Source: Zerene cesonia (Eukaryota > Arthropoda > Insecta > Lepidoptera > Pieridae). From it: 64,000 nucleotides of DNA. The notes below the pieces were generated by a model. The model was given only the letters and a program-made list of their open reading frames with translations. It did no database searches and was not told the origin of the DNA. This document shows positions 26,301 through 36,056 of the stretch, in pieces. Each line of letters opens with the position of its first letter. Position 1 is the first letter of the stretch. Where the stretch lies: the NCBI RefSeq assembly GCF_012273895.1, contig NC_052110.1, forward strand, positions 3,968,001 through 4,032,000. The letters are read 5' to 3'. Both the position numbers and the translations under genes were made by a program.

Positions 26301-29300
26301 AGTTGTTATTTTTTTAGTTTGTATATAGATATTATAAAAATGCCATTTCAAGTAACATGTCGAATTATTTATTTTTATCGTATAAATAAATAAGCACTTA
26401 GCCCTTTGGTGACTTCGCTTTGCGGAAAGGTACCTTCCTGCCTGCTGGGATGTGTCACTAACAATTGCCTTTTACTGGTGGTGGATTGTAATGTATACGT
26501 ATATCTTATTCAACCATTCTATGGAAATAGTTGCATATTATGTATCTAATAATGGGAAGGGTTTACTAACAAATCTCTAGTAACAAAGATGAACATAAAG
26601 TTTCTTAAAATAATCACATTACAAATTTGGTTTCGCTTTTGCACCTCAGAGGACACACCTGGAACTGATCTGCAAAACTCAAGTGATATGCAGGCAGGAA
26701 GGTCTTACATAGAGGGCATAAGAAGTCCTTCAATATCACAACCAATATCCCCGCACGCGCCTAGTACAACTCAATCTGCTGATAAAAAAGGCAAGGAGAA
26801 TATTAACACGTCATATCTTGATAATGCATATGAAAATGTGTCGCTTGAAGGAAGTTCCTCTAATATAACTAAGAACGATTCTAATGAAGACAATATATAT
26901 GAAGACCATATTCCTGAAAATTTTGAAGAAAAGGAGGGCATTCAACCGATAGTAAAAAATGATGGATATGAAACGCATGATAGCGAATCAGAATCTGAAG
27001 CTCAAGTTGAATACACAGACAACGATTTAGATGAGGTTTTATTGGAATCAGACGCTGACGAAAAATATTCTAACAATAACACCTCGTGTGAAAATGAATT
27101 ACAAAACATAAACAATAAAAATTCTGATGATAATCAGTCAGAAACTCCGCCAATGCGAACTTCTGGTGAAGATCACTATTTACCAATGAGTCCAAGGAAG
27201 TTATCTTCAATAGAACCTGTCCATAAAATGATTATGGAAAATTTAAGTGTTTTTGATCAATCTATGCCGCCCATGTACGAAGATAATCCTTACGTTGAAA
27301 TGAATTTAGGTGTTGACGATGATGATATGCAAACTTATGAAATAGTTTGTGTAAATAATGGACAAGTTGAACCAGTTTATATGGAATTGAGTAACGTTAG
27401 ATTGGATGAAAAATCTTCAGAAGATATAAATACAAAATTTAGTCATATGAACGATGCAGCTTCAAATTTTGCAGATACAAAGGATCCGACACTTAGACGC
27501 GTCTCAAAATCTGATAAATACAGAGAAAAAGCTGATAGTTCAGATGCAGATGATGAATGTTCAAAGGATGTGTCACTTGATGCTCCATGCAGTAGGTTTA
27601 GTATATCTGATACTTTTAGACCAGCTTCTTATTATTTAAGTGGCAGTACAACAATTTTGAGCCGTCAAGATAGCTCTGATGGTGAAATTTTACCACCTCC
27701 ACCAATTCCAAGTTCATCTCCGCCTTGTGATGAGCTTTCCGACGAAGCTTTATCTCGTTATGTATTAGACAAGCTTGATAAATCAGACATATCTCAGGAT
27801 AATTCTATCTTAAAAATGTTAACAAATGAAAAACAGAATATGAATAAGATGAAAAGAAAAGCAACATCTTTAATGATATATGGTAGCCGTACATCTATAC
27901 ATGATACTCTAACAAGAGGTGAAAAAGTGCGTCACAATAGAGCGAGCTTGACAAATGATAGAAATAAAGTAAACGAAGATGATAAAACTACCATTAATTT
28001 ATTAAATAGGTCTTTACTGGATTTGAAACGTAATTCTTCTGATTACATAGACTCTGATTCTTTTAGAAGTTGTATTATTGAAAAAGGTTTATCTAGACTA
28101 TCGTTGGATTCCGACGTGAGTAGTAAATTTGAAGTAACACCATCAAATGTTTCATCAGAAATTACAAGCTTAATAGACGAAGAGTCTATTTTAGAATTAC
28201 GCCATTCGGATACGTATGACGAATCCCATTTTGATAAAATAAGACCCCTCTCCGACAACTCATTGTATAATAAAATATCAATTGAAAATGTGTTCAATGA
28301 GCCAAGTACAAGCACTTCCAGGGATTTCTTGGTATCATCTCCTGTAATTGATGAAAACGAAATGAGTTTAAATTTGAATTCAGTAACTTCTTTACCTAAT
28401 AATGCGACTGGCACATCACTTTGTTCACACAGTCGCTCCTCTAGTACCCCAATAAGTTATAGTACATGCAGCACTAGTTACATTAAGTCACCAAATCAAA
28501 TCGTGGAGTCGAAACGTTTAGCAGCACAATACAAAAGTATTGCTGAACATGCTTCTGGATATATAGGTTCGCAAAGTTCTTGTAGTTCTGTAGGAATTTC
28601 TAACTCACCGATATCGTTTTACACAAAAAATTATAAAGGAGAGACATTGCTTCGAAAGAATTTAAACAAAAACAACATTGCCGATAAAGTAAAGGAGTTT
28701 GAAACAGAGAAGATAAATATTAAAGACGAAAGCAATGCATCATCATTATCCACTGGATTTCATAGTAGGGAGAGTTCTACTGAGCATGGGGCTCCATATT
28801 ATTATTCTGATCTATCATCTCAAGAACATATTAATGTTCTTCCAACATCTCATTACTTGAAGAATACTAATATACATCGAAAGTTAAATAATCAACGCCG
28901 ACGTGGTCCTTTTCATAAAAAGAATGAAATATCACATATTCATAATCCTATTCATAGTAACAATACTGCTTTTAGATCAAATAACTCATTTGAATTAGCA
29001 GCTGCAAGAAGCGTATCAGTTGAGTTTCTTAGTGCAACGGAAAAAGATACAGAAATTGACTTAAAGAATATATATGAATCAACTAGTCATAAACAGTCAA
29101 AAATACCTGAATCAATAAATTTATTACCCGGTCTAGTTTGCAAAAGAAGTATTAATAATAACTTGGACAAAAGTCAATTAGATAATGAAAATTTTCAAAG
29201 TCGTGGTTACGGGAATGAAAGAGTATCTACTGGAAGCATGTCTTCACACTGTAGCGAAAATTCATCAAATACAGTTTATTATGACGCTGAAGCTGAAGCA

Positions 29301-32300
29301 ACTACATATGAAAATATTTGTGTAGGAGAAAAACATTGGGATGAAGATAATTTGTGGAGGGACAATTTAAGGAGAGTTTCACATCGACACGCTCGTTCAA
29401 TGGATGATTTAGATGCTATGCCAGATTCTGTTCATTTAAATGTCGATCCAAGAAACTTAAATAGTATAAAACGTGTCAAGAAAAACGAGACTAAAAAGGT
29501 AAACAGAAATGTTACTTACGTTAACTGTGATATTCAAGCTCAACTCTTAAGAAACAAAAGTAATGCAGAACTGCGCAGTGTTGATAATGAGGAAAAAATA
29601 CCAGACGACAATGATGTTTACGTGAGCCTAGCAAATGAGTTTGACTTAGGAAATGAGCAGTCGGATGAGGGTGTTTACGAACAATTGACAATTGATTCTG
29701 CAGAAAATTCGTTGACTGTAAAAGATAAATCAAGCGATTCCAACAAAAGTCAAGAAAAAAACAGAAAGCAGTTTGAAATTGATAGAGAAAAACTGAGACA
29801 ATGGGATTTAATGTCGAGTGGATTAATGAAAGGTGGGTCTGGGCGCGTGCGGGGTGCGGTCGTGGGTATGAACTTAAACGAAGCTGCATGTGGTTCCGAT
29901 AACAGAATTGAAAATGCAAGCAACGAAGGTATCCACTAAGATTCAGTGGTCCCGTAAAGAACACTATGTAAGTTTAATTTCCATTCAATTATAGGCAAAG
30001 CAAAGTCACTTTCGCGTGTATCAATTTGGCATTTTTATGTGTTTACACTCGTGGAAAGCATTTAAACAAGATAAGGTGTACAGAAACACAAAGCATGTTT
30101 TAAATATAACATTGTACATAATATTATCACTCAAAATGTAAATAGGTAACTTGTTACTTGCACACTTTATCATGTTTATAATATCAATTAAAACGCACTA
30201 CTCTATACTACTTCTTTTTGTAATTTTAATTATATTTATATTAATCTTTTCCAGCTTCTATGACGATGTCAGGTACTAATTTAGAAACTAACACACATAA
30301 TAATCAACTTAATCAGCAACCACTGTCAAAGAAAGCATATCTTGGAAGTAATACATCAATTGGACGCAGTAACAGAGATGGCAATATACCAGTAAGGGCA
30401 GTTAGTCCACGTGTAAGATGGGTCGAAGACAAAACAAATGAACAATATGGCTCACAACAGATGTCAGCATCGCAACAAAATGTAAGATTATTAATTTATT
30501 GGGTAGCTATTATGTTAGTTCATAAAACATTTAGTAAATAAAGAATTCAATTATAAGCTCATTCAAAACATTACTAGCAACTATTTAAATAAATTAATTG
30601 TTAAAAAAAACTGCAAGACACAAACATAAATAATTGTTTTTTCACCAATCCTTATATAGTGATAAGTGTTCAAAGTTAAAATTAATTCTTTCGTTTAAAG
30701 TGGTTCAAAATCGAGTCCAAAGAAGTCAATATACAAACATACAGATGAAGCTAATAAAAGTGTGTAAAATTAATCTTTACACGAAGTATTACAATCTTTG
30801 CTTGAGTCTGACTTTGAATATAAAAAAAAAATTATGACATGTTTGACAAAAAAAAAATACTTCATTTTGTCTTGTTTTATTGTTTCAGCTAAATGCTTTA
30901 TCAGCAACGGAAGATTCATGGGCAACAGCAAGATCACCCTCCAGAATATCCCAACAGCCTATTAGCGCTGTCAGTCCTAGAGTAAGAAGATATACAGAAA
31001 CTGACGAAATGGTATGAAATTTGACGATCTCAAATTTTTTATTTTATCCTTTGTTTCATTAATTTATTTTATGTTACGCTTTTATGATTTGTTTTGCATT
31101 AGTATTTGTTGAATTTGTTAGCAAAAGGTGCAGTCGCAAGGATTCGGTGACGTGCCGACAGCCGGAGAGCTTCTGGGAAGAAGTCATGAAGAATTGGTAC
31201 TTCTTCTTATACAATTGCGACGACGGCACGCTGCTACGCATCGGTCGATAGAACAATGCTGTTTTCAAATAAGTAGTATAGAGGTGCATATGCTTTTGTT
31301 TGTTTTGAGTTCGTGCCATATAAATTTTATGTTCTATGTATTTATTTTAGTTATTAGGAGTCGGGTTATCGAAAGCTAATTCAAAATCTTGTTCATAGGA
31401 ATGTCTCAGTTCACTAAAAGCTATAGAACGCGAGGAAAGCTTAAGGCGTCTAGAACAGTTGAAGATGCAATTGATGGAGTTGGAACAGCAGTATGCCAAA
31501 AGTAAACCATTAGTGCAATTGGTGGACAATATGGTGAAACTGGGATCATTGTATAATAGACCGGGATCTACTATAGAACGCTTGGAACGCAATCAACGGC
31601 TCAGGCAAAAGGTTCTTGCTGAACATGCTATTGAGCAACAACGGTAAGTTTTGAGCAAATTAGGCTTGTATCCTTATCACCCTTTCTAGTCATTTCCTTC
31701 CTTCCACTCAATTCCTTCCCTATCCTTTAAATGGCAATTGCAGAGTCGTGAGGTTTCTGCATGTTATGTTCATCGCTAAAAGAATCGGCTATAACATACA
31801 AACAAAACTGATATTTGTGTTTTCCGTCTTCGAATCTTAATACATATAAATTACACATTATATGTCCACGATAGATTTCTAAACTATTTAACCGATTTTA
31901 ATCTTATTTGCACACAATGTGCAGTTTGATCCAACATAGAAGATAGAATAGTTTATATTATTTTAATTACGATAAATGCCTACGCGGGTGGAGCCGGGGC
32001 GAACAGCTTATATAATATAAAATTTTTTAAATTATATGTTTTTAGATGGTTGGAAAGTGCAGCTGCAGGTAAACCCTTAGAAACTGAGGCGGCTAGGGTC
32101 CGTGTGGCGGAACTTTGGGCTCTAGAGCAGGAGTTAGCTGACGAGGCTTCTATTCTTCAGGGACTTAAAACTGATAAGGATGCCATTGATTCGTTGCTTA
32201 CAGGTAATTTATTGTTATTAATAAATTGTAGTAAGTTGACGATAACATTTTTAAATAAATCACGCAACACACAATTAAAGAATGTTGTATAAATATAGAT

Positions 32301-35300
32301 GCTAATATTCATCTGGAGATATTTGTCCAAATTTATAATTCAATTCTTCGTTTGCGTTAAATTTATTTAAAGGTATGAAGCAACTTATAATGTTAGTAAG
32401 TACTACTTAGTCTGGCCATAAATACTGTTACACTTAATTATAAAAAAATATTACATTTGAATTTCGAATCTGTCNNNNNNNNNNNNNNNNNNNNNNNNNN
32501 NNNNNNNNNNNNNNNNNNNNNNNNNNNNNNNNNNNNNNNNNNNNNNNNNNNNNNNNNNNNNNNNNNNNNNNNNNNNNNNNNNNNNNNNNNNNNNNNNNNN
32601 NNNNNNNNNNNNNNNNNNNNNNNNNNNNNNNNNNNNNNNNNNNNNNNNNNNNNNNNNNNNNNNNNNNNNNNNNNNNNNNNNNNNNNNNNNNNNNNNNNNN
32701 NNNNNNNNNNNNNNNNNNNNNNNNNNNNNNNNNNNNNNNNNNNNNNNNNNNNNNNNNNNNNNNNNNNNNNNNNNNNNNNNNNNNNNNNNNNNNNNNNNNN
32801 NNNNNNNNNNNNNNNNNNNNNNNNNNNNNNNNNNNNNNNNNNNNNNNNNNNNNNNNNNNNNNNNNNNNNNNNNNNNNNNNNNNNNNNNNNNNNNNNNNNN
32901 NNNNNNNNNNNNNNNNNNNNNNNNNNNNNNNNNNNNNNNNNNNNNNNNNNNNNNNNNNNNNNNNNNNNNNNNNNNNNNNNNNNNNNNNNNNNNNNNNNNN
33001 NNNNNNNNNNNNNNNNNNNNNNNNNNNNNNNNNNNNNNNNNNNNNNNNNNNNNNNNNNNNNNNNNNNNNNNNNNNNNNNNNNNNNNNNNNNNNNNNNNNN
33101 NNNNNNNNNNNNNNNNNNNNNNNNNNNNNNNNNNNNNNNNNNNNNNNNNNNNNNNNNNNNNNNNNNNNNNNNNNNNNNNNNNNNNNNNNNNNNNNNNNNN
33201 NNNNNNNNNNNNNNNNNNNNNNNNNNNNNNNNNNNNNNNNNNNNNNNNNNNNNNNNNNNNNNNNNNNNNNNNNNNNNNNNNNNNNNNNNNNNNNNNNNNN
33301 NNNNNNNNNNNNNNNNNNNNNNNNNNNNNNNNNNNNNNNNNNNNNNNNNNNNNNNNNNNNNNNNNNNNNNNNNNNNNNNNNNNNNNNNNNNNNNNNNNNN
33401 NNNNNNNNNNNNNNNNNNNNNNNNNNNNNNNNNNNNNNNNNNNNNNNNNNNNNNNNNNNNNNNNNNNNNNNNNNCAAAATTTTAAATGAATTTTTCATTA
33501 CTCAATTATAATACGAAATGGTTGTTAACCTACGTCAAAAATATATTTTATTGAGTGGGATGACATTTTCACACACTTTCAACATAAACTTTATTTCAAA
33601 AATTATATATTTCTATAATATAATTGCAGCCGCCAGAACTGTCTCCAGAAGAGCAACAGAAGAGACAAGAAAAGGTTGAATCTATTAAGAAGATGCTCAC
33701 AAGTTCGTCAGCAGATCCAAGCAAGGTAATTTGAAACCCTTTGACATGTAACATAACTTTAGTTTCCAATACTAACTCCCCTGGAAAATATAACTGTATC
33801 TCAACTACATTAATAAAAAGATCATGGCAAGAGCGTACTTATTGGTACATTATAATAAAATGATTGAAATAACATAATTAACTCTCCTTTCCTTAATTTT
33901 CCATACGTCTACCATTTCACAGTTCATATCATCCAATATATTATACTGCTCTGATGTACCTAATATCTTTAAATCCATTATCACTTTTCTGTAGTTTTGC
34001 ATCCTGTCTTGTTCCGCTTTATCATATAAATTGAATGTACTGCATGCTTCATTATCAGTCTCATTATTATCATATTAAAGTATACTTCTATGTTATCCAA
34101 ATGTATCGTAAATGTGTTTGCAGATGATCATGAGTAGTTAGAATTCACTACTAAGTTACTACTATAAAAGAAATCTCTTGAAATTTCTAATTTCATTATA
34201 TATCAATTCACATGTTGTTTTAACATTGTATTTATCATCAAATTGTAAATTTTTGATATTTCTATTTTGATCATATTAATCACAATTTTTTCTATTTCTG
34301 TCATCAATTTTATTTTTCATATCATACAAACTTTGAAATCTCTTTGAATTTCATATTTTTAAGAAATTTTACGCTTATCTGGGTGTTTAAAAAACAAATT
34401 AAATGCTTTATTAAAAGTGATATGCATAAATTATAACAAATTCTATTTGGATTTATATACCTACTACATACAAAGCATCGATAATAAAATCATCTGCAAG
34501 CACAAAGCCTGTAGCAGCTTCGAATGTTGGCTGTATATAAACGAGCTGTATACATGTGCTTATGATTAGAGCCCGGACGGCGAACAGAAAAGGCAACGGG
34601 AGCATTTGCTTCAGATGAATCAGATTCTCGCCAAGCAGGTCACGGAGATGAGCAAAATCATAGCTGGTAAGTTTTGGGGTCTATCGGATTGTGATATCGT
34701 TTTTGAGAGCTAGATAATGTGAAGTTTCTATTTTTTTAAGTCACTGACGCATTGGGCTGAAACCCGTAGTGGCATTTGATAATTTGATAAATAAATAAAC
34801 TTTTCATTGCAATTGACAAATCTCTTGGACAGTTATGATCCTAATTATGAATTAATTTTTTAGAAATATTTAAAGCTCTCTTGGACGATCACGATGATTT
34901 TGATATTTTGAATGATGTTTAATTTTTGATGTATTAAATTGTTTATAAATAATGGATCTCTTAATAAACATAATTGGAAAAAAAGAAACAATTTAATACA
35001 TACGTTTTTATTAACTCTCAATTGTTTGCTATGAGTCAGTAATTTCACTGTAGCAGCGTGTTGATGTAACTCTACCGTTTGGTTTATTTTATTTTGCACT
35101 TTTGTGATTTGCTATTATAAGAATTAGCATACGCATGAACGCATGTTGTGATGTAGTTTTACAAAGACAGGTATAAAAAGTTGATAATTTGATCATAAGT
35201 GAACTTTTTTAAAAATGATTCACAATTTTTTTGTAATATATTTTGTAACTACTCATCAAGTTCAACCTGTCTTTATAAATAAAATAATGTTGATTGAAAG

Positions 35301-36056
35301 TTTATAGTTGCGAATGATTAAGATGATACCAAATTACAAACATACATAGAACAAGAAGCGTGTAATAGGATACACATCCCTTGCACACACTTTTTTTTAC
35401 TCAAATCATCTATCATAATGGTATTATTTATATTGCAGATTTGATGAATAATTAATAAACGAAATAATTCAGTGTTAATATATGTATCGCACGTTAATTT
35501 CGAAAGGTTTTTTAATAATATTTCAGTATTGCATACCTAAATATCACATTCTTAGTTACTATCGTTATCGAGAGTAGGTATCATTTTAATCCAACTGAAT
35601 GCGTTATGCCAATTCCTATACTATATAAGTGACTAACGATCACGTGTGTCCGCATGTAACAATGATTCGCTTGATGTCTGTCCCACTCAACAGGAACCAA
35701 CACCGAGCAAGGGCCGTCCTCAGCGAATAACTGATCAAAAAACATTTAACACTATCCCATATCACAATAGCCCATGCTAAGCACTAAAATTGGCAAAACG
35801 GACGGTCCTTCGAGAATCTTCGTCGCAGCATGGTTTCGTTTATGCATTTTGTTGTGAGTAGATTTTTTTTTTGCGTTTTGTTGTTTTTTTTATCTGTGCT
35901 TTGAGAGGTTTTGAAGGTTTTTAGCATTGATCAATTTTGTTATCGACAGTGAAAGCATTGGAAGAGCTGCCTCTTCAGAATAACGCTGAGGATTCCGACC
36001 TATCGCCGGACGTGGAATTGCCAATTTATCAACAAAGGGAGAATTTCTTTTCATAA
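22039..36056 (+). CDS. PLEKHA5/6/7-like PH-domain scaffold protein (kramer-like), 5' incomplete, 17 exons seen
   Basis: Coding exons, inferred from splice sites and frame: 22039-23327, 23404-23611, 23697-23739, 24042-24133, 24223-24985, 25062-25745, 25860-26055, 26650-29832, 30255-30481, 30889-31011, 31122-31283, 31399-31643, 32046-32203, 32373-32395, 33630-33725, 34570-34666, 35950-36056. Joined from ATG 22073 they give 2,553 codons and a stop. The PH domain is at residues about 388-487 (SGMLYKQGSDGLKVWRKRWF, then CLFYYK and LLGSVLLPSY), the pattern of vertebrate PLEKHA5/6/7, whose PH domains bind phosphoinositides. Before it lies a Q/N/H-rich tail; after it a very long low-complexity region and a C-terminal coiled coil (about 2260-2460). 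The first exon opens after an acceptor at 22037-22038 and is open upstream of the Met, so 5' exons are missing; vertebrate relatives can carry WW domains there, but none was seen. By homology the protein is expected at cell cortex or junctions. Orthology to Drosophila kramer is likely but unchecked. Confidence 0.87.
23404..23611 (+). CDS. PH gene exon B: remainder of PH domain
   Basis: The acceptor is a T-rich tract plus cag ending at 23403; the donor is gtaaat at 23612, phase 2. Residues 419-487 complete the PH fold: LLGSVLLPSY, then the strand RKFAFKLEHANMRTYVLAA and the C-terminal helix with the invariant Trp (ESMLKWVKALTMAA). Reading through the donor meets a stop at once, so splicing is required. 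Confidence 0.85.
23697..23739 (+). CDS. PH gene exon C: 43-nt linker exon
   Basis: A short exon between ttttcag (ends 23696) and gtgggt (23740). It restores the frame from phase 2 to phase 0 and encodes DPQQINDRTTVKTE, just after the PH domain. Exons this small are easily missed by automated prediction; its place here rests on phase continuity with both neighbours. Confidence 0.75.
24042..24133 (+). CDS. PH gene exon D: proline-rich linker
   Basis: The acceptor is attacag ending at 24041 and the donor gtaagg at 24134, phase 2. It encodes an acidic DDDEVPGP start and the proline-rich stretch YANAPPKPRRS, which looks like a short SH3-ligand-type motif. Confidence 0.82.
24223..24985 (+). CDS. 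PH gene exon E: Asn/Gln/Tyr/Ser-rich low-complexity exon
   Basis: The acceptor is tttacag ending at 24222 and the donor gtaagt at 24986, phase 0. It encodes about 254 residues rich in N, Q, S, Y and H (YNQQTQNNPF and similar) with no globular signature, and is expected to be disordered. It carries several YxxY-like tyrosine spacings. Confidence 0.83.
25062..25745 (+). CDS. PH gene exon F: low-complexity exon with RPHSADFLEYE motif
   Basis: The acceptor is tttttacag ending at 25061 and the donor gtacct at 25746, both phase 0. It encodes 228 residues: a basic patch VLRRKKMQ, the conserved-looking RPHSADFLEYE, and a Tyr/Ser-rich part with an ELENQKEYM helix. The frame stays open 48 nt past the donor, so intron retention would truncate the protein there. 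Confidence 0.83.
25860..26055 (+). CDS. PH gene exon G: basic helical segment
   Basis: The acceptor is gttgtag ending at 25859 and the donor gttagt at 26056, phase 1. It begins REESMKRLLEWKQRMLQSPL, a strongly basic amphipathic helix, followed by a Ser/Thr-rich stretch ending SSDDE. Both ends join neighbouring exons in frame. Confidence 0.83.
26650..29832 (+). CDS. PH gene exon H: giant 3.2-kb acidic/serine-rich exon
   Basis: The acceptor is cacctcag ending at 26649; the donor used here is gtgggt at 29833, phase 1. It encodes about 1,061 residues with no globular domain: acidic blocks (SESESEAQVEY, DDDDMQTYE), Ser/Thr/Asn-rich stretches, a proline patch PPPPIPSSSPP, and several acidic tyrosine motifs (YEDH, YENI, YEQL, PYVEM) resembling phosphotyrosine or SH2-type ligands. 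Near the 3' end, HWDEDNLWRDNLRRVSHRHA followed by RSMDDLD is the most ordered-looking and probably most conserved part. A second in-phase donor lies at 29929. Confidence 0.83.
29833..29928 (+). CDS. PH gene optional 96-nt extension of exon H (alternative donor)
   Basis: Past the gtgggt donor at 29833 the frame stays open for exactly 32 more codons to a second donor, gtatcc at 29929. Both donors leave phase 1 and join the next exon in frame. The added peptide is Gly/Asn/Ala-rich (GSGRVRGAVVGMNLNEAACG) and its DNA is more GC-rich than the rest of the exon. Which donor is used cannot be told from sequence alone. Confidence 0.5.
30255..30481 (+). CDS. PH gene exon I: linker with first AVSPRVR motif
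   Basis: The acceptor is ttttccag ending at 30254 and the donor gtaaga at 30482, phase 0 at the end. It encodes 75 residues of polar sequence including PVRAVSPRVRWVED. The same AVSPRVR core recurs in the next exon. Confidence 0.82.
30889..31011 (+). CDS. PH gene exon J: linker with second AVSPRVR motif
   Basis: The acceptor is gtttcag ending at 30888 and the donor gtatga at 31012, phase 0 at both ends. It encodes 41 residues, including ARSPSRISQQPIS and then AVSPRVRRYTETDEM. Being a multiple of three and symmetrical in phase, it could be skipped without changing the frame. Confidence 0.82.
31122..31283 (+). CDS. PH gene exon K: start of C-terminal coiled coil
   Basis: The acceptor is tttgttag ending at 31121 and the donor gtgcat at 31284. 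It encodes 54 residues, including TAGELLGRSHEELVLLLIQL then a basic RRRH segment, a strongly helical heptad-like stretch. GC content rises here, as in the other conserved 3' exons. Confidence 0.83.
31399..31643 (+). CDS. PH gene exon L: coiled coil, KPLVQLVDNMVKLGSLY core
   Basis: The acceptor is ttcatag ending at 31398 and the donor gtaagt at 31644, phase 2. It encodes 81 residues of heptad-patterned helix (ESLRRLEQLKMQLMELEQQY), then the conserved-looking KPLVQLVDNMVKLGSLYNR and a charged helix ending HAIEQQR. A C-terminal coiled coil of this kind is a family feature of PLEKHA5/6/7. Confidence 0.85.
31792..32012 (-). mobile_element. Interspersed repeat in PH intron, minus orientation
   Basis: Ends (plus strand) in acgcgggtggagccggggcg / aacagctta, the reverse complement of the standard 'tagctg..ccccg' start, with an inner 'aaccgattttaatc'-type core. 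It lies wholly between exons L and M. Confidence 0.6.
32046..32203 (+). CDS. PH gene exon M: coiled coil continued
   Basis: The acceptor is gtttttag ending at 32045 and the donor gtaatt at 32204, ending in phase 1. It encodes WLESAAAGKPLETEAARVRV and a helical AELWALEQELADEASILQGL segment. The end phase does not match the exon at 33630 directly, which is what implies the microexon at 32373-32395. Confidence 0.84.
32373..32395 (+). CDS. PH gene exon N: predicted 23-nt microexon
   Basis: Exon M ends in phase 1 and exon O begins in phase 0, so a bridge of 3n+2 nt is needed. The 23-nt segment between ttaaag (ends 32372) and the consensus donor gtaagt (32396) does exactly this, adding GMKQLIML. 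With it the joined frame is open to the final stop; without it the frame breaks. The prediction is structural, not from transcript evidence; a different small exon hidden in the adjacent gap could also do the job. Confidence 0.6.
32403..32474 (+). mobile_element. Left terminus of the same interspersed element, interrupted by gap 3
   Basis: Essentially identical to 11869-11937 through ...cgaatctgtc and then cut by N in both places. It begins a few bases after the donor of the predicted PH-gene microexon. The body is unassembled. Confidence 0.65.
32475..33474. other. Assembly gap (1,000 N) in a PH-gene intron
   Basis: A run of N between PH exons N and O. A small exon could be hidden here, although the exon phases already join without one. 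Confidence 0.99.
33630..33725 (+). CDS. PH gene exon O: charged helical exon
   Basis: The acceptor is aattgcag ending at 33629 and the donor gtaatt at 33726, phase 0 at both ends. It encodes 32 residues, PPELSPEEQQKRQEKVESIK followed by KMLTSSSADPSK. It is the first exon after the assembly gap. Confidence 0.82.
34570..34666 (+). CDS. PH gene exon P: last shared coding exon
   Basis: The acceptor is gattag ending at 34569 and the donor gtaagt at 34667, phase 1. It encodes SPDGEQKRQREHLLQMNQIL followed by AKQVTEMSKIIA, a helical and markedly GC-richer segment. Three downstream candidate terminal exons all fit its phase. Confidence 0.83.
34864..34922 (+). CDS. PH gene alternative terminal exon 1 (candidate)
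   Basis: After a T-rich acceptor (attttttag ending at 34863), joining exon P in phase 1 gives EIFKALLDDHDDFDILNDV and a stop: an acidic 19-residue tail with a plausible amphipathic helix. AATAAA-like signals follow (for example near 34963). The codon content looks protein-like, but no transcript evidence is available. Confidence 0.45.
35694..35734 (+). CDS. PH gene alternative terminal exon 2 (candidate)
   Basis: After actcaacag (ends 35693), joining exon P in phase 1 gives GTNTEQGPSSANN and a stop. The tail is short and polar. Support is weaker than for the other two terminal exons because so short a frame can occur by chance. Confidence 0.3.
35950..36056 (+). CDS. PH gene terminal exon 3 (preferred)
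   Basis: After tcgacag (ends 35949), joining exon P in phase 1 gives VKALEELPLQNNAEDSDLSP then DVELPIYQQRENFFS and a stop, the longest of the three possible C-termini. The exon is GC-richer than its surroundings, and several AATAAA signals follow in the next 1-2 kb. Confidence 0.65.

Noticed and set aside
28043..29964. Minus-strand ORFs of 123 and 147 codons in the giant exon
   Set aside because: Antisense shadows with no domain signature.
32434..33498. ORFs of 342 and 354 codons
   Set aside because: They span the third N gap and have almost no real residues.
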